A stretch of 64,000 bases of DNA, taken from Streptomonospora litoralis. Its GTDB lineage: Bacteria; Actinomycetota; Actinomycetes; Streptosporangiales; Streptosporangiaceae. The notes below the pieces were generated by a model, which had not been told where the DNA came from, did no database searches, and saw only the letters and a program-made list of their open reading frames with translations. Numbering within the stretch: the stretch's first letter is position 1; each line of letters starts with the position of its first letter. The stretch covers positions 124,001-188,000 of the forward strand of contig NZ_CP036455.1 in the NCBI RefSeq assembly GCF_004323735.1. Direction: 5' to 3'. This document shows, piece after piece, positions 24,515-33,462 of this stretch. The translations under genes were made by a program, and so were the position numbers.

Positions 24515-25432
24515 TCAGTCCTGTGCCACGAGATCCAGCAGGGTGGCCTCCGGTCGGCAGCAGAAGCGGGCCGGCGCCGTGGGCGAGGTGCCCAGACCTC
24601 CGGAGACGTGCAGCCAGGTGCCGGCATAGCGGTGCAGGCCCCAGGCCCGCCGGCGGTCGATGCCGCAGTTGGTGACCACGGTTCCGTAGAAGGGCAGGCA
24701 GAGCTGTCCGCCGTGGGTGTGGCCGGCCAGCAGCAGTTGGTAGCCGTCGGCGGCGAAGCGGTTGAGGTTGGCGGGCTCGGGGGAGTGCAGGACGCCGACC
24801 CGCAGATCGGTGCCTGTGTCGGCGGTCCCTTCCACGGCGTCGTAGCGGTCCAGGCCGATGTGGGAGTCACTGACACCCGCCACTGCGATGTCGCGCCGGT
24901 CCGCCTTCAGGCGGCCCTTGCGGTTGTTCAAGTCCAACCACCCGCGGGCACTCATCGCGGCGCCCAGTTCACGCCAGGGCAGATCGGGGACCTTGCGCTT
25001 GGCGTAGTCTTCGCCGCTGCTGCGCCACAGGTAGCGGGCCGGGTTCTTGATCTGCGGCGAGTACAGGTCGTTGGATCCGTAGACGAACGCGCCGGGGCGG
25101 TCGAGCAGCGGCCCCAGGGCCGAGACGAGCGGCTCGACGGCGTCGGGGTGGGCGATGGAGTCGCCGGTGTTCACCACGAAGTCGGGGTCGTACGCGTCGA
25201 GCCCGCGCAGCCAATCCAGCAGCATGCGCCGGCGCGGCGTCAGGTGGGTGTCGGAGATGTGCAGCACCCGTAGCCGAGGGCTCCCCGGGTCGAGCAGCGG
25301 GAGTTCGTAACGGCGCAGCCGAAACCAGTTGCGCTCGACGATCGACGCGTAGGCGATCCCCGCCAGCCCGACGGCCCCCGTGATCGCGGCAGCCCGGCCT
25401 GCCGTCCGCAGCGTCTTCGGCAATGTCGTCAC
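24515..25432 (-). CDS. membrane-anchored metallophosphoesterase
   Basis: This 305-residue calcineurin-like phosphoesterase shows the family metal motifs: H-I-S-D-T-H-L (D-x-H, about 63-69), N-T-G-D-S (G-D), G-S-N-D (G-N-D/H variant), and L-A-G-H-T-H-G-G-Q (G-H-x-H). An N-terminal hydrophobic segment at about 14-33 should anchor it to the membrane, and a C-terminal G-G-L-G-T-S is typical of YkuE/YaeI-type lipid phosphoesterases. GTG 25432 follows GGGAGGT at ten bases and is the preferred start. In M. tuberculosis the homologous gene is next to ponA2, and here only yqeY separates the two, consistent with local synteny. Confidence 0.88.
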   Translation of the reverse strand: MTTLPKTLRTAGRAAAITGAVGLAGIAYASIVERNWFRLRRYELPLLDPGSPRLRVLHISDTHLTPRRRMLLDWLRGLDAYDPDFVVNTGDSIAHPDAVEPLVSALGPLLDRPGAFVYGSNDLYSPQIKNPARYLWRSSGEDYAKRKVPDLPWRELGAAMSARGWLDLNNRKGRLKADRRDIAVAGVSDSHIGLDRYDAVEGTADTGTDLRVGVLHSPEPANLNRFAADGYQLLLAGHTHGGQLCLPFYGTVVTNCGIDRRRAWGLHRYAGTWLHVSGGLGTSPTAPARFCCRPEATLLDLVAQD

Positions 25433-25600
25433 CGTAACCGCACCTCCCGATTCCGATGGTGTCAGACATCCGGACCTGATGCGCCCGCACAGCGGATGAC
25501 CGAAAAATCGGGCCACGGTCAGGGGCCGGGCCATCCGCCTCGGCAGCGCGGCGGGTAATGCGCTCGCGGCGCGCGAGCGCGCCGCCGTATGATCGCTGCC

Positions 25601-26056
25601 ATGGCCGAACTCAAGGACCGCCTGCAAACCGACCTCACCACCGCGATGAAGGCGCGCGACGACGTCCGCACGCGGACGCTGCGCAGCGTGCTGACCGCCA
25701 TCTCCAACGAGGAGGTCTCGGGCGAGGCGGCGCGCGAACTCCGCGACGAGGACGTGGTCCGGCTGATCACGCGCGAGGCCAAGAAGCGCCGCGAGGCCGC
25801 CGAGGCGTTCGAGGGCAACGGGCGCGCCGAGCAGGCCGCCGCCGAGCGTGCCGAGGGCGACGTGCTCGCCGACTACCTGCCCGCGCCGCTGAGCGACGAC
25901 GAACTGCGCGACCTCGTGGCCGCCGTCATCGACGAGACCGGCGCCGAGGGCCCCAAGGCCATGGGCCAGGTGATGAAGCAGGTCACTCCCCGCGCGGGCG
26001 GCCGCGCCGACGGCAGTCGCATCGCAGCCGAGGTGAAGCGCCAGCTCACGGCATAG
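25601..26056 (+). CDS. GatB/YqeY-domain protein
   Basis: This 151-residue helical protein is a stand-alone YqeY domain of the tRNA amidotransferase GatB tail type, recognised by the N-terminal L-x-x-D-L-T-T-A-M-K-A-R-D, central L-A-D-Y-L-P-x-P-L-S and C-terminal M-G-Q-V-M-K. Its cellular role is unproven; a tRNA-binding function is inferred from GatB. The ATG at 25601 is within a few bases of the predicted upstream limit, and the gene is divergent from the phosphoesterase. It ends before a strong bidirectional terminator shared with the PBP gene. Confidence 0.92.
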   Translation: MAELKDRLQTDLTTAMKARDDVRTRTLRSVLTAISNEEVSGEAARELRDEDVVRLITREAKKRREAAEAFEGNGRAEQAAAERAEGDVLADYLPAPLSDDELRDLVAAVIDETGAEGPKAMGQVMKQVTPRAGGRADGSRIAAEVKRQLTA

Positions 26057-26110
26057 GCGCGGCCGCCCGGCCGCACCGATGGCCGTGGGACGCGGGCCGA
26101 CGCCGACACG

Positions 26111-26149
26111 CGAGGGGCGGCGGGCGATTCGATCGCCCGCCGCCCCTCG
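26111..26149. terminator. bidirectional terminator between yqeY and the PBP gene
   Basis: CGAGGGGCGGCGGGCGAT (26111-26128) and ATCGCCCGCCGCCCCTCG (26132-26149) are 18-bp perfect arms with a TCG loop, lying between two convergent gene ends. Confidence 0.9.
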
Positions 26150-26180
26150 CGGCGTTCACCGCTGCACAGCCTCGCGGCCG

Positions 26181-28604
26181 TCAGTCGTCCTCGGAGCGGC
26201 CCGGGGAGCCCAGATCCCATTCGGGCCAGTCGCCGAAACCGCCGCCGTTCCCTTGGTCGCCGGTGCCGCCGTCTCCCCCGTTCCCGCCTTCGCCGTTGCC
26301 GCCTCCGGCGCCGCCGTTGCTGAGGAACACGTTGACGGTGGCCCCCTCGGGCAGGCCGGTGCCGGGCTGCGGGTTCACCGCGCCGACGGTGTCGGTCGGC
26401 TGTTCGGAGCGCACCTGAGTGGAGGAGACGTTGGGCTGGAAACCGGCCGCCTCCAGTTGGCTGATGGCCTGGTCGCGCGACATCCCGAGGACGTCGGGTA
26501 CGCCGGCCTCGCCGGTGGCGGCCGCCTCCTCGGCGTTCTGCTCCTCGGCGGGCGGCGGCCCGGAGGTGCTGCCGAACTGCGAAGGCGCCGACGGGAAGTC
26601 CTCGGAGTCGAGCTCCTCGGTCGCCTCCATCATGGTCTGCTGCCAGATGGGACCTGGGATCGTGGCGCCGTAGACGTAGGAGTAGTACTCGCCGCCGATG
26701 GTGACGTTGCGCAGCGGGTGGTTCTGCGGGCCGCGCGGGTCCCCGACGAACACCGTGCCCGCGAGGTTGGGCGTGTAGCCGGCGAACCACGCGCTCGCCG
26801 AGTTGTCGGTGGTGCCGGTCTTGGCCGCCGCCGGCCGCCCGATCTCCAGCCCGTCCGTCGTGCCGTCGTCGAAGGTCTGCTGCAGCAGGTGGCTCACCCC
26901 GTCGGCGACGTCCTTGCTGATGACGCGCTCGCACTCGGGCTTGATGTCGATGGTCTCGCCCGCGTGCTCATCCACGATCTTGGTGATCGCCTGCGGCTGG
27001 CAGTGCTTGCCGCGGGAGGCGAACGTGGCGTAGGCGCCCGCCAGGTTGAGCGGCGAGACCTCCTCACTGCCCAGGGTGAAGGAGTTGTTGGCCTGGGTCC
27101 GCTCGTTGAAGAACGAGGTGCCGTCGGCACGGTGCATGCCCAGCGTGTCGGCCATCTCGATGACGTTGCACAGCCCCACGTCGGCCTGCAGGCTCGCGAA
27201 GTAGGTGTTCACCGAGCCCTTGGTGCCGCTGACCATGTTGTTGGTGCTGCCGCCCTCGGTGTCGCCGGCGTTGCTGACGGTCCAGTCGGCCAGCCGCTCG
27301 CCGTCGCAGTTGCGCTGTCCGGTGATGGTGGTGGTGTTGCCGGTGCTGTAGGAGGTGCTGAACTCCTTGCCCTGCTTCAGCGCCGCGGCGAGGGTGAAGG
27401 GCTTGAACGTCGACCCCGACTGGAAGCCGGTGCTCCCGCCGTCGCCGACGTCGACGGCGAAGTTGATCGAGGTCATGCCGAGCTGGGACTCGTCCGGGCC
27501 GTAGTTGCGGCTCTGCGCCATCGCCCGGATGCGGCCGGTGCCCGGCTGCACCAGCACCTCGGCGGCGACCTTCTTGGACTTGTTCTTGCGCGGCACCCAC
27601 TCGTCGACAGCCTTCTGCGCGGCCTGCTGCATGTCGAGGTCGAGCGTGGTGTGGATCTGCAGGCCGGCCGTGCGCAGCCAGCGGGCGCGCTCGGTTTCGG
27701 TCTCGCCGTAGCGCTTGTTCTGCTCGATCTGCTGGACCACGTAGTCGCAGAAGAACGGCTGGTCGCTGGGCATGCAGCCGTTGCTCGGGTTGCTCACGTC
27801 CAGGTTGAGCTCAGTGGCCTTGGCCTCTTTCGCCTCCGCCTTGGTGATCTTGCCGGTGGCGGCCATGCGGTCCAGCACCACGTCGCGCCGGTTCTTGGCT
27901 GCCTCGGGGTTGAGGCGGGGGTTGTAGAGGTGGGGGTAGCGCACCGTGCCGGCGAGCATGGCGGCCTGCTGCAGGTTCAGCTCTTCGGCGCTGATGCCGA
28001 AGTAGTGCTGCGCCGCGGATTCGGTCCCGTAGGCGCCGTCGCCGAAGTAGGCGATGTTCAGGTAGCCCTCCAGGATCTCCTTCTTGGACATCCGCTGCTC
28101 AAGGGCGACCGCGTAGCGCAGTTCGCGGACCTTGCGGCCGAGGGTGGTCTCGCGGGCCTCCTCCTGCTCGGCCTGGCTGTCCGCGCTCTCGACGAGGACG
28201 TTCTTCACGTACTGCTGGGTGATGGAGGAGCCGCCCTCGACGTTGCCGCTGATCGTGCGGATGGCGGCGCGGAAGGTGCCGGCGATGTCGATGCCGCCGT
28301 GCTGATAGAAGGCGGAGTCCTCGATGGCGATGATGGCTTCGCGCATCACCGGCGCCATCTTGTCCAGCGCCACGACCTCGCGGTTCTGGTCGTAGATCTC
28401 GGCGATGACCTCGCCGTCGCGGCTGTAGATGACCGAGCGTTCAGGGGGAGGCGGGGTCTCCAGCTCGCTGGGCATGTTCAGAAACCCGGTGGCGACGTTG
28501 CGCGCGGTGATCCCGAGCCCTCCGACGGCAGGCAGCGCGAGCGCCGCCACGAGCACACCGGCGACGATACCGACCCCGAGCAGTTGACCGATTTTCTGCA
28601 GCAT
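26181..28604 (-). CDS. bifunctional class A penicillin-binding protein with PASTA domain (PonA2-like)
   Basis: This 807-residue peptidoglycan synthase has one N-terminal membrane helix (about 10-30), a GT51 glycosyltransferase domain with catalytic E-D-S-A-F-Y-Q-H (Glu95) and G-G-S-S-I-T-Q-Q-Y-V-K, and a transpeptidase domain with S-T-F-K (near 395), S-V-N and K-T-G-T-T-D (near 597). One PASTA domain (about 680-750) and a Gly/Asn-rich low-complexity tail follow. It polymerises glycan and cross-links peptides outside the membrane. Synteny with whiB4/wblA and arsA-like genes makes it the counterpart of mycobacterial PonA2. An in-frame GTG at 28619 is an alternative start. Confidence 0.93.
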   Translation of the reverse strand: MLQKIGQLLGVGIVAGVLVAALALPAVGGLGITARNVATGFLNMPSELETPPPPERSVIYSRDGEVIAEIYDQNREVVALDKMAPVMREAIIAIEDSAFYQHGGIDIAGTFRAAIRTISGNVEGGSSITQQYVKNVLVESADSQAEQEEARETTLGRKVRELRYAVALEQRMSKKEILEGYLNIAYFGDGAYGTESAAQHYFGISAEELNLQQAAMLAGTVRYPHLYNPRLNPEAAKNRRDVVLDRMAATGKITKAEAKEAKATELNLDVSNPSNGCMPSDQPFFCDYVVQQIEQNKRYGETETERARWLRTAGLQIHTTLDLDMQQAAQKAVDEWVPRKNKSKKVAAEVLVQPGTGRIRAMAQSRNYGPDESQLGMTSINFAVDVGDGGSTGFQSGSTFKPFTLAAALKQGKEFSTSYSTGNTTTITGQRNCDGERLADWTVSNAGDTEGGSTNNMVSGTKGSVNTYFASLQADVGLCNVIEMADTLGMHRADGTSFFNERTQANNSFTLGSEEVSPLNLAGAYATFASRGKHCQPQAITKIVDEHAGETIDIKPECERVISKDVADGVSHLLQQTFDDGTTDGLEIGRPAAAKTGTTDNSASAWFAGYTPNLAGTVFVGDPRGPQNHPLRNVTIGGEYYSYVYGATIPGPIWQQTMMEATEELDSEDFPSAPSQFGSTSGPPPAEEQNAEEAAATGEAGVPDVLGMSRDQAISQLEAAGFQPNVSSTQVRSEQPTDTVGAVNPQPGTGLPEGATVNVFLSNGGAGGGNGEGGNGGDGGTGDQGNGGGFGDWPEWDLGSPGRSEDD

Positions 28605-29047
28605 TGTCCCCTGACCCACCCCCTAAGACTACGTGCGAACCGCGGTCAGAGCCGCCGCGGGCGCCCGGAGATTCGGACGATCCGCACACCCGCGACATCA
28701 TGACCGTTCTCCATTGTGGAGGCAATGACGAGCTCTCGGAACCTGAGACGGGGCTGTCCGGAATGGCGAATCCGAAGGAAGCCCGCCGCGCGCAATGGCT
28801 CGCCCGGACTAGATCCGAGATGGGCCGCACGGGGCCTGGTGGCCTGCGCGCACGAACCGTAGGTTGTCTCCAGCGATCGCGAGGACACGCAGGGCTCCGA
28901 GTCCGATGCGCTCCGCGACCGGGTCGCCCCCACCCCCCGCGGCCGTTGCGCATCCTTCCGCGCACTCCGCCTCCGTTGCATCCGAGCCGGCGACCGCGCC
29001 CGCCGGCTCCCCGACGAGAACACATGCTGAACTTGGGAGTGGGACAC
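28605..29047. other. intergenic region upstream of wblA and the PBP gene
   Basis: These 443 bases separate the divergent PBP and WhiB-family genes. A long leader for the WhiB gene is plausible, since other wblA genes also have long untranslated regions. Frames here are GC-rich shadows. A somewhat AT-richer stretch at 28700-28830 could hold the promoters; no clear palindrome was found. Confidence 0.4.
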
Positions 29048-29374
29048 ATGTGGATGCCGGGCTGGGCCGCGCACGGCCTATGCCGCGAGACCGACCCCGA
29101 CGCGCTCTTCGTGCAGGGAGCCGCCCAGAACCGGGCGAAGCTCATCTGCCGGGGCTGCCCGGTGCGCACCGAGTGCTTGGCCGACGCGCTGGACAACCGC
29201 ATCGAGTTCGGGGTCTGGGGAGGGATGACCGAACGCGAGCGCCGCTCCCTGCTGCGTCGCAGGCCCGATGTCACCTCGTGGGCCGAGCTGCTCGACAACG
29301 CCCGCCGGGAGTACGGCGAGCAGTCCGCCCACCGGCAAACCGAGGCGTCCGACCGCCCGGTGCGGGCCGGGTAG
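29048..29374 (+). CDS. wblA: WhiB-family iron-sulfur regulator (WblA/WhiB4 type)
   Basis: This 108-residue protein has the four WhiB cysteines at positions 12, 34, 37 and 43, which bind a [4Fe-4S] cluster, then the G-V-W-G-G turn (55-59) and a basic DNA-binding stretch (R-E-R-R-S-L-L-R-R-R). The start at 29048 has GGGAG 8 bases upstream; an in-frame ATG at 29024 would add eight residues. Gene order (class A PBP divergent, two ArsA-like ATPases next to it) equals that of whiB4 in M. tuberculosis and wblA in S. coelicolor. By orthology it should respond to oxidants or nitric oxide and repress sporulation and secondary metabolism genes. Confidence 0.92.
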   Translation: MWMPGWAAHGLCRETDPDALFVQGAAQNRAKLICRGCPVRTECLADALDNRIEFGVWGGMTERERRSLLRRRPDVTSWAELLDNARREYGEQSAHRQTEASDRPVRAG

Positions 29375-29463
29375 GCGGCTCGGCGGGCGGGATAGCGGCG
29401 GTCGCGTGTTTCCGGCAACGGAGAGTCGCCCCCTTCGCACACCGACCCGTCGGCACGGCTCCT

Positions 29464-29487
29464 GCGCCGACCCACACCGGTCGGCGC
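29464..29487. terminator. hairpin between convergent wblA and ArsA-like gene
   Basis: GCGCCGACC (29464-29472) and GGTCGGCGC (29479-29487) pair perfectly around CACACC. It lies between the stop of wblA and the stop of the convergent ArsA-like gene. Confidence 0.75.
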
Positions 29488-29567
29488 GCGGTTCGTGGGA
29501 TACCGCCGTACGGCGCGGACCCGCAACCGCACGGCGGCAAAGTCCCGCTGCCCGGTCCGGGGGGCGG

Positions 29568-30728
29568 CTAATCCCCGAGTGCGCGTCCGATCTCGGCGAG
29601 ACCGGCCAGATCGTGCACGTCGTCGGGCCGGGCCGGAACCTCTGTCGCAGGTACGCCGGGATGCGCCGCCGCCAGCCGCTCCATCAGCCGCTGCTCGCGC
29701 TCCTGCACGCGCGCCGCCTCGGCGTGCAGGCGCAGGGCCGCCGCGGCGAGTCCGTGGTCGCCGAGCCGGTCCAGCTCCGCGGCGGCGGCAGCGGCCGCAG
29801 GTCCCGACAGGTCTCGCGCCGCGGTGCGGTGCACCCGGTTTAGCACGATGCCGGCGAGGGGCATGCGGTCCTTGCGCAGCCGCTCGACGAAGTACGCCGC
29901 CTCGCGCAGGGCGTCGTCCTCCGGTGCGGCCACCACCACGAAACCGGTGCCGCGCGCCTGCAGCAGCCGGTAGGTGCGCTCCGCGCGCTCCTGGAATCCG
30001 CCGAAGACCGCGTCGAACGCCGAGACGAAGCTCTGCACGTCCTTGAGTACCTGGGCGCCGACGACCTTGGCGATGATGCCGGTGACCATGCTGAATCCGG
30101 CACCCAGCATCTTGAACGCGCCGGTGGCGGGGGGTGCGCCCAGGATCCGGATGAGCCTGCTGTCGAGGAAGCGGCCCAGACGCTCGGGCGCGTCCAGGAA
30201 ATCCAGCGCCGACCGGCTCGGCGGGGTGTCGACGATGATCAGGTCCCAGTCGCCGGACTCGCGCAGCTGCCCCAGCTTCTCCATCGCCATGTACTCCTGC
30301 GTGCCGGAGAAGCTGGAGGACAGCGACTGGTAGAAGGGGTTGGCCAGGATCTGCCGCGCGCGCTCGGGATCGGCATGGGCTTCTACGATCTCGTCGAAGG
30401 TGCGCTTCATGTCCAGCATCATCGCGTGCAGGGTGCCCGGGAACACCGCGTCGCCGATTCCGGTCAGCTCCACCGGACGCGGGGTATTGTCCAGTTCCCG
30501 CAGCCCCATCGACTGCGCGAGCCGGCGCGCGGGGTCGACGGTGATCACCACGGAGTCGCGGCCGTGCTCGGCGGCACGCACCCCCAGCGCCGCGGCGGTG
30601 GTCGTCTTGCCGACGCCGCCGGAGCCGCAGCACACGATGATGCGCGTGTCGCGGTCGGCGAGCAGCGCGTCGACGTCGAAGCCCGGCGCGGCCGCGGTCG
30701 CGGCTCCGCCGCCCGTGCCCGCGCTCAT
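29568..30728 (-). CDS. ArsA/GET3-family ATPase, second of pair
   Basis: This 386-residue deviant P-loop ATPase has C-G-S-G-G-V-G-K-T-T (about 34-43, deviant Walker A), the A-like loop T-V-D-P-A-R-R-L-A, and D-T-P-P-S-R-S-A-L (switch II) near 187-195. It belongs to the anion-transporting ATPase family. Actinobacteria encode it next to a shorter paralogue, as here, and the two probably form a heteromeric complex; the mycobacterial pair (Rv3679-Rv3680) has been linked to redox and envelope stress. There is no arsenic operon here, so an arsenite pump is not implied. Its ATG overlaps the stop of the upstream paralogue by four bases. Confidence 0.9.
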   Translation of the reverse strand: MSAGTGGGAATAAAPGFDVDALLADRDTRIIVCCGSGGVGKTTTAAALGVRAAEHGRDSVVITVDPARRLAQSMGLRELDNTPRPVELTGIGDAVFPGTLHAMMLDMKRTFDEIVEAHADPERARQILANPFYQSLSSSFSGTQEYMAMEKLGQLRESGDWDLIIVDTPPSRSALDFLDAPERLGRFLDSRLIRILGAPPATGAFKMLGAGFSMVTGIIAKVVGAQVLKDVQSFVSAFDAVFGGFQERAERTYRLLQARGTGFVVVAAPEDDALREAAYFVERLRKDRMPLAGIVLNRVHRTAARDLSGPAAAAAAAELDRLGDHGLAAAALRLHAEAARVQEREQRLMERLAAAHPGVPATEVPARPDDVHDLAGLAEIGRALGD

Positions 30729-31744
30729 AGGCCCTGCTCCCGCAGCCGGGCGGCCAGGTCGTGCAATTGGCCGGGGCCCACACCCGCGCCCAGCAGCGGC
30801 AGCTCCAGGTGCGGCCGGTCGACGCCGGCCAGGCGCTCGCGGATCTCGGACTCGCCCGCCACCCGAAGCGCGTGGTCGCCGACTTCGGCGGCCAGCCCGC
30901 GCGCGGTGTCCTCGGCGTCCTCCAGGCCGGCGGCCTTGAGCCCGCGGACCAGCGCCCCGGTGTCGAAGGAGCCCTCGGCCACGGCCTGCAGCACCGGCTC
31001 GGCGAAGAACGGGGGTCGCACCATGTTCACGATCAGCGAGCCGACGTTCAGCCCGGCCGACCGGATCTCCGCGATGCCGTCGAGGGTCTCCTGGGCCGGC
31101 ATCTCCTCCAGGACGGTCACGAAGTGCACCGCCGTCTGCGCCGAGCGGATGGTGTCCATGACCTTGTCGGCGTGGTTGCGGATCGGCCCGACCCGCGCCA
31201 GCCCCGCCACCTCGGCGTTGACGTTGAGGAACTGCGCGATCCGGCCCGTGGGCGGGGCGTCCATCACCACCGCGTCGTAGACGTAGCGACCGCCACCCGC
31301 CTCGCGGCCGCCGCGCCGCCGGTCGCCGCTGCGGCGCCGCACGGCCTCGGTGGCCTTGCCCGTCAGCAGCACGTCGCGCATGCCCGGCGCGATCGTCGTG
31401 GCGAAGTCGACCGCTCCGAAGCGCGTGAGCACCTGGCCCGCCCGGCGCATCCCGTAGAACATCTCCAGGTACTCCAGCAGCGCCGCCTCGGCGTCGGCCG
31501 CCAGCGCGCAGACCCGCCCTCCTTCGGCCGCCTCGGCGATCGGACGCTCCGCGTAGGGCAGTGGGCGGGAGCCGAAGACCTGGGCGACGCCCTGGCGCCC
31601 CTCGACCTCGACCAGCAGTACGGTGCGCCCGCCGGCGGCCAGGGCCAGCGCGAGAGAGGAGGCCACGGTGGTCTTGCCGGTGCCTCCCTTGCCGGTGACG
31701 ACATGGAGCCGGACGGCGTCTCCGTCGCGATCGCGTGCACTCAC
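30725..31744 (-). CDS. ArsA/GET3-family ATPase, first of pair
   Basis: This 339-residue paralogue starts with G-K-G-G-T-G-K-T-T (about 17-25), the deviant Walker A with a signature lysine, continues with V-E-V-E-G-R-Q-G-V, and has D-A-P-P-T-G-R-I-A-Q-F-L as switch II. A low-complexity Arg/Gly insertion (about 130-150) precedes that motif. GTG 31744 is chosen; a GAGGA lies directly before it, so spacing is poor and a different start is possible. The stop overlaps the start of the second ArsA-like gene, showing coupling. The pair is divergent from DUF4177. Confidence 0.9.
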   Translation of the reverse strand: MSARDRDGDAVRLHVVTGKGGTGKTTVASSLALALAAGGRTVLLVEVEGRQGVAQVFGSRPLPYAERPIAEAAEGGRVCALAADAEAALLEYLEMFYGMRRAGQVLTRFGAVDFATTIAPGMRDVLLTGKATEAVRRRSGDRRRGGREAGGGRYVYDAVVMDAPPTGRIAQFLNVNAEVAGLARVGPIRNHADKVMDTIRSAQTAVHFVTVLEEMPAQETLDGIAEIRSAGLNVGSLIVNMVRPPFFAEPVLQAVAEGSFDTGALVRGLKAAGLEDAEDTARGLAAEVGDHALRVAGESEIRERLAGVDRPHLELPLLGAGVGPGQLHDLAARLREQGL

Positions 31745-31869
31745 TCCTCGGAGTTTATGTTCCCCCTGGCCGCGGCGGGCGCCGTGCACAGCCCCGCCTG
31801 CTGCGGCGCGTCGCGGCGGCCCCCGGGCGCCGACCTGCGCGGCGGGCTGCGGTGAGTAAGGTGACGGCT

Positions 31870-32043
31870 ATGACGAAGTGGGAGTACGCGACAGTGCCGC
31901 TGTTGTCGCACGCGACGAAGCAGATCCTGGACAACTGGGGAGAGGACGGCTGGGACCTCGTCTCGGTCATCCCCGGCCCGTCGGTCGACGGGGATCCGCG
32001 CAACCAGCAGATGGTCGCCTATATGAAACGGGAGAAGGAGTGA
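31870..32043 (+). CDS. DUF4177 small protein
   Basis: This 57-residue protein has the compact DUF4177 pattern: W-E-Y-A-T-V-P-L at the N-terminus, L-D-N-W-G-E-D-G-W-D-L-V-S-V in the middle and a short basic end. Its function is unknown. It is followed immediately by a ridA-like gene with TGATG stop-start overlap, as in M. tuberculosis where Rv3678A and Rv3678c adjoin. AAGGTG precedes the ATG by 7 bases; a GTG 18 bases upstream is an alternative. Confidence 0.88.
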   Translation: MTKWEYATVPLLSHATKQILDNWGEDGWDLVSVIPGPSVDGDPRNQQMVAYMKREKE

Positions 32044-32504
32044 TGGCCACCCCCGAGGAGCGGCTGGCCCAGATGGGGCTGACGCTGCCCGAGGTGGTGC
32101 CCCCGGTGGCCGCTTACCAGCCCGCGGTGCGCACGGGCGACTACGTCTACGTCTCCGGCCAGGTGCCGATGGTGGGCGGCAAGCCCGCCGGCACCGGCAA
32201 GGTCGGCGCCGGCGTCAGCGAGGAGCAGGCCAAGGAGTTGGCGGCGGTGTGCGCACTGAACGCCGTAGCCGCGGTCAAGGCCGAATTGGGTGAGCTCTCC
32301 CGGGTGCGCCGCGTGGTCAAGGTCGTCGGGTTCGTGGCGAGCGATCCCTCGTTCACCGCGCAGCCGCAGGTGGTCAACGGCGCCAGCGAACTGCTCGGCG
32401 AGGTCTTCGGCGAGGCCGGTACGCACGCCCGCAGCGCCGTCGGCGTGTCGGCGCTGCCGCTGGACGTCCCCGTCGAGGTGGAGATGATCGTCGAGGCCGA
32501 CTGA
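32043..32504 (+). CDS. RidA/YjgF-family protein
   Basis: This 153-residue protein belongs to the RidA superfamily of imine/enamine deaminases and relatives. Visible features are Y-V-Y-V-S-G-Q-V-P near 36-44 and the V-V-K-V-V-G-F-V-A-S-D-P segment. The arginine that binds carboxylate in true RidA proteins is not clearly present near the end (S-A-V-G-V-S-A-L-P-L-D-V-P), so it may be a Rid-like subgroup with a different substrate. It overlaps DUF4177 by its first base and is codirectional with the downstream NUDIX and metallo-hydrolase genes. Confidence 0.9.
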   Translation: MATPEERLAQMGLTLPEVVPPVAAYQPAVRTGDYVYVSGQVPMVGGKPAGTGKVGAGVSEEQAKELAAVCALNAVAAVKAELGELSRVRRVVKVVGFVASDPSFTAQPQVVNGASELLGEVFGEAGTHARSAVGVSALPLDVPVEVEMIVEAD

Positions 32505-32563
32505 CGATCCGGTAGCGGGTGCGACGGCGCTCGTTCACCACGGCCGACGGGAGGACGACGGGC

Positions 32564-33385
32564 ATGACAGGGGAGCGGCCGCGCGACGCGGGCGCCGACG
32601 GCGCCGACCGTGGCGGCGGGGCGCGCCCCGCCGCCACGGTCATGCTGCTGGCCGAGGACGGCAGCGGCGGCGGGCTGCAGGTCTACCTGCTGCGGCGCAC
32701 GCCCTCCATGCGGTTCGCCCCGGGCATGCACGTCTTCCCCGGCGGCGGGGTGGACGAGCGCGACACCGACCGCGACATCGGGTGGGTCGGCCCGCCTCCC
32801 GCCGAGTGGGCCGACCGCCTGGCGGTGGCGGAGCCGCTCGCGCGGGGCCTCGTCTGCGCCGCGGTGCGCGAGACGTTCGAGGAGTCGGGCGTGCTGCTGG
32901 CCGGACCGCCCGCCGGAGGCGTGGTCGCCGACACCCGCGGCGCCGACTGGGAGGCCGACCGCGAAGCGCTCGTCGCCCACACGCTGTCGTTCACCGAGTT
33001 CCTGCGCAAGCGCGACCTCGTGCTGCGCACCGACCTGCTGCGCGCGTGGGCGCGTTGGATCACCCCGCGCGGCGAATGGCGCCGCTTCGACACCCGCTTC
33101 TTCGCCGCCGCGCTGCCCGAGGGGCAGCAGACCCGCGACGTCGGCGGCGAGGCCGACCGCGTCGCCTGGATGCGCCCCGCCGATGCCGTGGCCGCGTGGC
33201 GGCGCGGCCGTCTGGAGATGCTGCCGCCGACCGTTGCGACGTGCGCGGAACTGGCCGAGTGCGGGTCGCTGCAGGCGGCCTTGGCCGCCGCGCGCGAGAT
33301 CATCCCCATCGAGCCCGCGATCCGCGAGGTCGACGGCGAGATCCGCATCGTCGTCCCCGACGGAGTCCCCTACCCGCCGCGCTGA
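32564..33385 (+). CDS. NUDIX hydrolase, RPP/NUDT19-like
   Basis: This 273-residue protein contains a NUDIX domain. The box begins F-P-G-G-G-V-D and ends A-A-V-R-E-T-F-E-E-S-G-V-L-L, but with an insertion of about 35 residues between the Gly and Glu parts, as in NUDT19/RP2p-like members that act on CoA derivatives. Substrate is therefore tentatively an acyl-CoA or CoA. It lies in the conserved block between ridA and the metallo-beta-lactamase fold gene. The ATG at 32564 is favoured over an upstream GTG. Confidence 0.85.
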   Translation: MTGERPRDAGADGADRGGGARPAATVMLLAEDGSGGGLQVYLLRRTPSMRFAPGMHVFPGGGVDERDTDRDIGWVGPPPAEWADRLAVAEPLARGLVCAAVRETFEESGVLLAGPPAGGVVADTRGADWEADREALVAHTLSFTEFLRKRDLVLRTDLLRAWARWITPRGEWRRFDTRFFAAALPEGQQTRDVGGEADRVAWMRPADAVAAWRRGRLEMLPPTVATCAELAECGSLQAALAAAREIIPIEPAIREVDGEIRIVVPDGVPYPPR

Positions 33386-33462
33386 ATCCCAGGCCAGTCC
33401 CGCTGCGAACCCCAACCCCACCCCTACCCCCCGCCGCCGCGCGGTGAAGAGAACGAGGTGCG

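Noticed and set aside
29568-31744. Arsenite efflux operon from the ArsA-like pair
   Set aside because: No arsR, arsB or arsC genes nearby, and the context is the conserved whiB4/ponA2 block.
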